In this document: positions 7,081 through 9,478 of the stretch, in pieces | Layout of the letters: each line of letters opens with the position of its first letter | Numbering within the stretch: the first letter of the stretch is position 1 | Source: Sandaracinaceae bacterium | Lineage (GTDB): Bacteria > Myxococcota_A > Polyangia > Polyangiales > Sandaracinaceae | Direction of reading: 5' to 3' | Length of the DNA stretch: 9,478 nucleotides | Assembly: GCA_020633195.1 (NCBI GenBank) | Contig: JACKEC010000079.1 | Location: 1-9,478 of the forward strand | The notes under the pieces: model-generated | Told to the model about the DNA's origin: nothing | Database searches by the model: none | What the model saw: only the letters and a program-made list of their open reading frames with translations | Position numbers and translations under genes: made by a program

Positions 7081-7095
7081 GCCTTGAGCCTGAGC
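7017..7095 (+). repeat. Tandem repeats in the Pro/Ala/Glu linker of the helicase gene
   Basis: GCCGAGCCTGCGC occurs at 7017-7029 and 7032-7044 (15-bp period, five codons, coding AEPAP-AEPAL in the third frame). GAGCCTGAGC occurs at 7073-7082 and 7086-7095. The second pair is offset by 13 bp because of one extra T in what would otherwise be a perfect run of the hexamer GAGCCT, so it marks a likely +1 slippage point that also creates the two TGA codons around it. Confidence 0.6.
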
Positions 7096-7516
7096 GCCTT
7101 CGCTCCCTGCCGACCCGCCCTGCCGGACGCGCCTGCGCAAGGGTCACACGCCGGCCGACGCCTTCGTCGAGATGTTCCTCGGCATCGGCCAGAACGCCGG
7201 GCTCCGCGCCGGCGATCTGGTCGGCGCCGTCACGAACGAGGCGGGGGTCCCGGGCGAGGCCATCGGCGCCATCAACATCGGGCCGCGGTCGACCTTCTTC
7301 GGGCTCGCGCCCGACCACGTCGACGCCGTGCTCCGCAAGATGGCGACCGCCTTCATCCGCGGCCGGAAGACCTTCATCGCCGTCGCGCGCCCCGACGGCG
7401 GCGCCCCCGGCCGCGACGAGCGCCCGCAGCGCCCGCCCCACCGCGGCACCCGCGCGTCGGGCGGTGGCGGGAGCGCGCCGCCGCGCCGGAAGGGCGCCCC
7501 GCGCCGCCAGCGCTGA
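7094..7516 (+). pseudogene. Out-of-frame C-terminal DbpA-like RNA-binding domain of the DEAD-box helicase
   Basis: This frame opens after TGA codons at 7085-7087 and 7091-7093 and runs 140 codons to TGA at 7514-7516. It contains DAFVEMFLGIGQNAG, then LRAGDLVGAVTNEAGVPG and AIGAINIGPRSTFFGL. That is the recognisable pattern of the RNA-binding domain that ends DeaD/CsdA/DbpA-type helicases (…RPGDIVGAIANEAGI…IGxIxI…). An Arg/Gly/Pro-rich basic tail follows, also typical. The only start inside is an ATG at 7172 within the domain, with a poor RBS, so separate translation is unlikely. Because the upstream frame closes at 7080 and this one opens only at 7094, joining them needs at least two indels through the third frame, which is open throughout. 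The gene is either truly frameshifted or affected by sequence errors in the repeat linker. The stop is 1 bp from the convergent neighbour's stop, as expected for the real gene end. Confidence 0.75.
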
Positions 7517-7517
7517 G

Positions 7518-8369
7518 TCACCGCGACTCGACCCCGAACGCGACCAGCGCGACGCCCTCGCAGGTCGAGCACACGCCCTCTGCCACGCGGTACTCCGCGA
7601 GGCAGAGGGGGCAGTAGGCCTGCGCGTCGGCGTCCTCGCGCGCCGGCGGGGCGAGGACCGCGCCCACGTCGACGCCTTCGCCGGAGAGCGTCGCGGCGAG
7701 CGCGGCCTCCGCGGCGCCCCCCTCCCCTCGCGCCCGGACGAGCGCAGCCCGCACGACCGGCGCCCGCGCCTCCGGCGACAGCAGCGCGAGCGCGAGCGCG
7801 AGCTCGGACACGTCGGCGAGCTCGTTCCGGCCGAGCACGTCGTGCACACGCACCGCCGAGAGCGGCGACGCGAGCGCCGTGAACAGGTCCTTCCCGGGCG
7901 CCCGCCGCGCCGGATCCTGCCGCCGCCAGAGGCGCACCGCGAGGCCCCCCGTCAGAGCCCAGAGCGCCCCGACGAGCGCGAAGACCCAGGCACCCGACGC
8001 CCTCCCCCACGGCCCCGCCGGCGCCCAGATCACGAGCGCCGAGCCCGCGAAGGTCACGACGAGCAGCGCGACGGCGGCGCCGCGGACCCGGCGGCTCGCG
8101 GCGAGCCAGGCGCCGACGCGATCCCGGACCACCTCGGGGGCGAGGAGCGCGCCCTCGCGGCGACCGATCGCGAGGAGCCCGAGCGGCGGCCAGGGCGTCC
8201 CCATGACGAGCCCCGGGCCGCTGTCACGCCGCGCGAAGAACGGGCGCACCGCGCGGAAGCCACCCCGGCCGGCGCTCCGGAACACCGCCGCGTCCCGCGG
8301 GACGAGGAGCAGCGTCTCGGCGAGGTAGATCCCGACCGCGAGCACCCAGAGCGTCTCGGCGTCGCTCAC
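7518..8369 (-). CDS. Membrane protein with C-terminal zinc ribbon, unknown function
   Basis: A 283-residue protein with a GTG start (8367-8369). Hydrophobic helices are visible at about 6-23, 97-115 and 127-146, followed by a soluble helical, Ala-rich region (about 160-240) and a C-terminal zinc-ribbon-like knuckle with CPLC (253-256) and CSTC (267-270), a CxxC-x10-CxxC arrangement. The second knuckle is followed by only 13 residues. The family is not recognised. Because the zinc ribbon is at the far C-terminus, it would be cytoplasmic or periplasmic depending on whether there are two or three membrane passes; the sequence does not settle this. It follows the DUF2167-type gene by only 13 bp on the same strand, so the two form an operon and may act together in the envelope. 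The RBS is weak, which would fit translational coupling. Its stop faces the stop of the helicase C-terminal fragment, with 1 bp between. Confidence 0.8.
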   Translation of the reverse strand: MSDAETLWVLAVGIYLAETLLLVPRDAAVFRSAGRGGFRAVRPFFARRDSGPGLVMGTPWPPLGLLAIGRREGALLAPEVVRDRVGAWLAASRRVRGAAVALLVVTFAGSALVIWAPAGPWGRASGAWVFALVGALWALTGGLAVRLWRRQDPARRAPGKDLFTALASPLSAVRVHDVLGRNELADVSELALALALLSPEARAPVVRAALVRARGEGGAAEAALAATLSGEGVDVGAVLAPPAREDADAQAYCPLCLAEYRVAEGVCSTCEGVALVAFGVESR

Positions 8370-8370
8370 C

Positions 8371-8387
8371 CGTGACGACCCGTCACG
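8371..8387 (-). repeat. Hairpin across the junction of the two-gene operon
   Basis: CGTGAC-GACCC-GTCACG forms a 6-bp stem with a 5-nt loop. It covers the TGA stop of the upstream DUF2167-type gene (8383-8385) and ends 1 nt before the GTG start of the membrane-protein gene. It could mask the weak RBS until ribosomes finishing the upstream gene open it (coupling), but may be chance. Confidence 0.35.
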
Positions 8388-9351
8388 CGGCCGCGCCGTC
8401 GTCGGGGCCGTCGGCGACGACCGGCGCCGCCTTCTTCCGACCGAAGAGCTTGGCGATCCCGCCGCCGACGACCGCGAGGAACCCCACGATGAGCTTCCAG
8501 AACTTCTTCAGGAACCCCATCTTCGCCGCCACGGCCACCGCCCCGCCGACGACGAGGCCGCCGAGGCCGTACTCGGCGATGCGGTCCCCCTCGCGGAAGG
8601 AGGCGTAGTCCTTGCCGGGGACGAAGGCGAGCCCGGCGAGATCGGCGTTCATGCGCGTGAGCGCCCCCGCGAGCCGCTCGTTCGACGTGGCGAGCACGAC
8701 CTCGATGACGCCCTCGCGGCCGAGGCGGCGCGTGTTGTAGTTCACCCACTCCTCGGTGTCGCCGAGGTGGCGGAGCCGCGGCGCCCACTCGAGGCTCCGC
8801 GTGACCTCGTTGTAGAACGGCTCCTGCGCCCAGCCCGTGAGCTCGAGCTCCTGGTAGCCGAGGCGCCGCCGCTGCTCGTTGTGCTGGCGGGTCCCCTCGC
8901 GCAGGCTCTCGAGGAGGTCGTCGGCGTCGAGGTCGCGATCGTCGTCCTTCACGTAGCCGACCGCGTCGAACGAGAAGTAGACCACCTCGTCCATGTCGTC
9001 GGTCGCGATGGCGCCGATGGCCGTCGGATCGGCGAGGTTCTCGATGATCGAGTTGAAGCGCGCCATCCCCGAGGTCGGCACGAGCCAGTGCCCCGCGGGC
9101 ACGTCGATCGTCGCGACGTCGCCGAGCTCGACCCCCGTCGCGGGCCCCTCGATGGCGCCGAGCTCGCGCTTCATGGTGGCGAGCATGTCGGCGCGCTCCT
9201 CCGGCGTCGGCTCCCGCTCGGGGTCGGCGGCGGCTGGGGCCTCGGCCGCCGGGAGCGCCTCCGGAGGCGCCTCGTCGGCGAGGGCGGTGAGCGGCGCGAG
9301 GAGGAGCGCCGACGCGGCGACGGCTTGCAGGACGCGGGCGGACAGACGCAT
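8383..9351 (-). CDS. DUF2167-type secreted/membrane-anchored protein
   Basis: A 322-residue protein. Residues 1-25 look like a Sec signal peptide (basic start, hydrophobic core 8-24, cleavage after ALA at 23-25). A low-complexity Ala/Pro/Glu linker follows to about 50. The core (about 55-260) has the features I associate with DUF2167 proteins: VPAGHWLVP (84-92), FDAVGYVKDDD (128-138) with DADDLL just after, LGYQELELTGWAQEPFYN (164-181), SLEWAPRL (186-193) and NTRRLGREGV (206-215). Two C-terminal hydrophobic stretches (about 262-278, Gly/Ala-rich, and 285-300) and a basic tail GRKK (304-307) anchor it in the inner membrane, with the core outside. The function of the family is unknown to me. 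The start has an AGGAA RBS 6 nt upstream. It is the first gene of a two-gene operon with the zinc-ribbon membrane protein. Confidence 0.85.
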   Translation of the reverse strand: MRLSARVLQAVAASALLLAPLTALADEAPPEALPAAEAPAAADPEREPTPEERADMLATMKRELGAIEGPATGVELGDVATIDVPAGHWLVPTSGMARFNSIIENLADPTAIGAIATDDMDEVVYFSFDAVGYVKDDDRDLDADDLLESLREGTRQHNEQRRRLGYQELELTGWAQEPFYNEVTRSLEWAPRLRHLGDTEEWVNYNTRRLGREGVIEVVLATSNERLAGALTRMNADLAGLAFVPGKDYASFREGDRIAEYGLGGLVVGGAVAVAAKMGFLKKFWKLIVGFLAVVGGGIAKLFGRKKAAPVVADGPDDGAAA

Positions 9352-9375
9352 GGGTCGTTCCTGTGCGAGCGGGAA

Positions 9376-9393
9376 CGCCGCCGTCCGGCGGCG
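9376..9393. repeat. GC-rich inverted repeat in the DUF2167 leader
   Basis: CGCCGCCG-TC-CGGCGGCG has 8-bp arms and a 2-nt centre. It lies between the putative transcription start and the RBS of the minus-strand gene. In RNA it would be a stable leader hairpin and could affect translation or transcript stability. Confidence 0.45.
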
Positions 9394-9401
9394 GGAGGCG
9401 T

Positions 9402-9414
9402 GGGGACAGTCCCC
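9402..9414. repeat. Palindrome GGGGACAGTCCCC, REP-like or operator
   Basis: A perfect 13-bp palindrome with 6-bp arms around a central A, preceded by GT and followed by CCGGTTTT. From memory, the core GGGGACAGTCCCC turns up as dispersed palindromes linked to REP-associated (RAYT) transposases in several Proteobacteria and related phyla; no such transposase is in this window. Its place directly downstream of a candidate -10 box also fits an operator. Followed by TTTT on the plus strand it could act as a weak terminator, but no plus-strand gene precedes it. Confidence 0.45.
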
Positions 9415-9416
9415 CG

Positions 9417-9445
9417 GTTTTAGTCCGAAATGACGGATTTGTCGC
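9417..9445 (-). promoter_or_regulatory. Candidate sigma-70-type promoter for the DUF2167 operon
   Basis: On the minus strand GCGACA (9440-9445) and TAAAAC (9417-9422) are separated by 17 bp, each matching 4 of 6 consensus positions, in an AT-rich patch unusual for this window. The spacer contains the small inverted repeat TCCG-N6-CGGA. The predicted start of transcription falls in the palindrome at 9402-9414, leaving a leader of about 55-60 nt. Confidence 0.4.
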
Positions 9446-9478
9446 GCGAGCTAGGCGCCGGGGCGGCGGTTTGACGCC

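Noticed and set aside
5404..7140. A 578-codon minus-strand frame opposite the helicase gene
   Set aside because: Composition is Arg/Gly/Ala/Leu-rich with no motifs, and the opposite strand encodes an unmistakable DEAD-box helicase.
7084..7617. Plus-strand frames at 7084-7617 and 7464-8375
   Set aside because: They are other-phase readings of the DbpA-like domain segment and of the minus-strand zinc-ribbon protein; highly Arg/Pro/Ala-rich without motifs.
9451..9478. Possible last codons and TAG stop of another minus-strand gene at the right edge
   Set aside because: Only about 25 nt are visible, too little to support a coding call.

Overview
The window is about 9.5 kb of very GC-rich bacterial DNA (roughly 70% or more G+C by eye, with third positions almost all G or C). 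The divergent sigma-54-activator-type ATPase, the long fused enzymes and the DUF2167-type protein together suggest a deltaproteobacterium-like organism, most likely Myxococcota. That placement is an inference; no marker gene here settles it. I see no rRNA, tRNA, CRISPR array, transposase or phage integrase. It reads as chromosomal DNA with seven protein-coding loci.

Left block (1-4359, all minus strand): in transcription order, a 944-aa protein with a C-terminal SAM-dependent methyltransferase domain and an unrecognised N-terminal part of about 690 residues, a 181-aa P-loop nucleotide-kinase-like protein only 34 bp behind it, and, after a 148-bp gap, a divergent AAA+ ATPase of the sigma-54-activator type that runs off the left edge. 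The gap before the ATPase gene holds a good match to a sigma-54 (-24/-12) promoter.

Centre (4360-5583): a 155-bp divergent intergenic region carries a weak sigma-70-like promoter, a 10-bp direct repeat and a perfect 17-bp palindrome just upstream of the ribosome binding site. It drives a 294-aa plus-strand protein of unknown function (Lys-rich, then Pro/Met-rich, then one hydrophobic segment), which is followed by a strong stem-loop, a probable terminator.

Right block (5584-9478): a plus-strand DEAD-box RNA helicase has all its core motifs, but its C-terminal DbpA-like RNA-binding domain lies downstream in another frame, separated by a Pro/Ala/Glu repeat linker full of stops and repeats. Either the gene is frameshifted or the sequence has indel errors there. 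It converges, stop to stop with 1 bp between, on a two-gene minus-strand operon: a secreted or membrane-anchored DUF2167-type protein, then a membrane protein with a C-terminal zinc ribbon. The operon's upstream region has a plausible promoter overlapped by the palindrome GGGGACAGTCCCC, which resembles dispersed REP-type repeats.

The genes do not form one obvious pathway. The methyltransferase/kinase pair, the orphan 294-aa gene, the helicase and the DUF2167 operon look like separate transcription units. The items most worth a second look are the undescribed N-terminal region of the methyltransferase fusion, the ATPase with degenerate catalytic motifs under its own putative sigma-54 promoter, the palindrome-controlled orphan gene, and the multiply frameshifted helicase linker.
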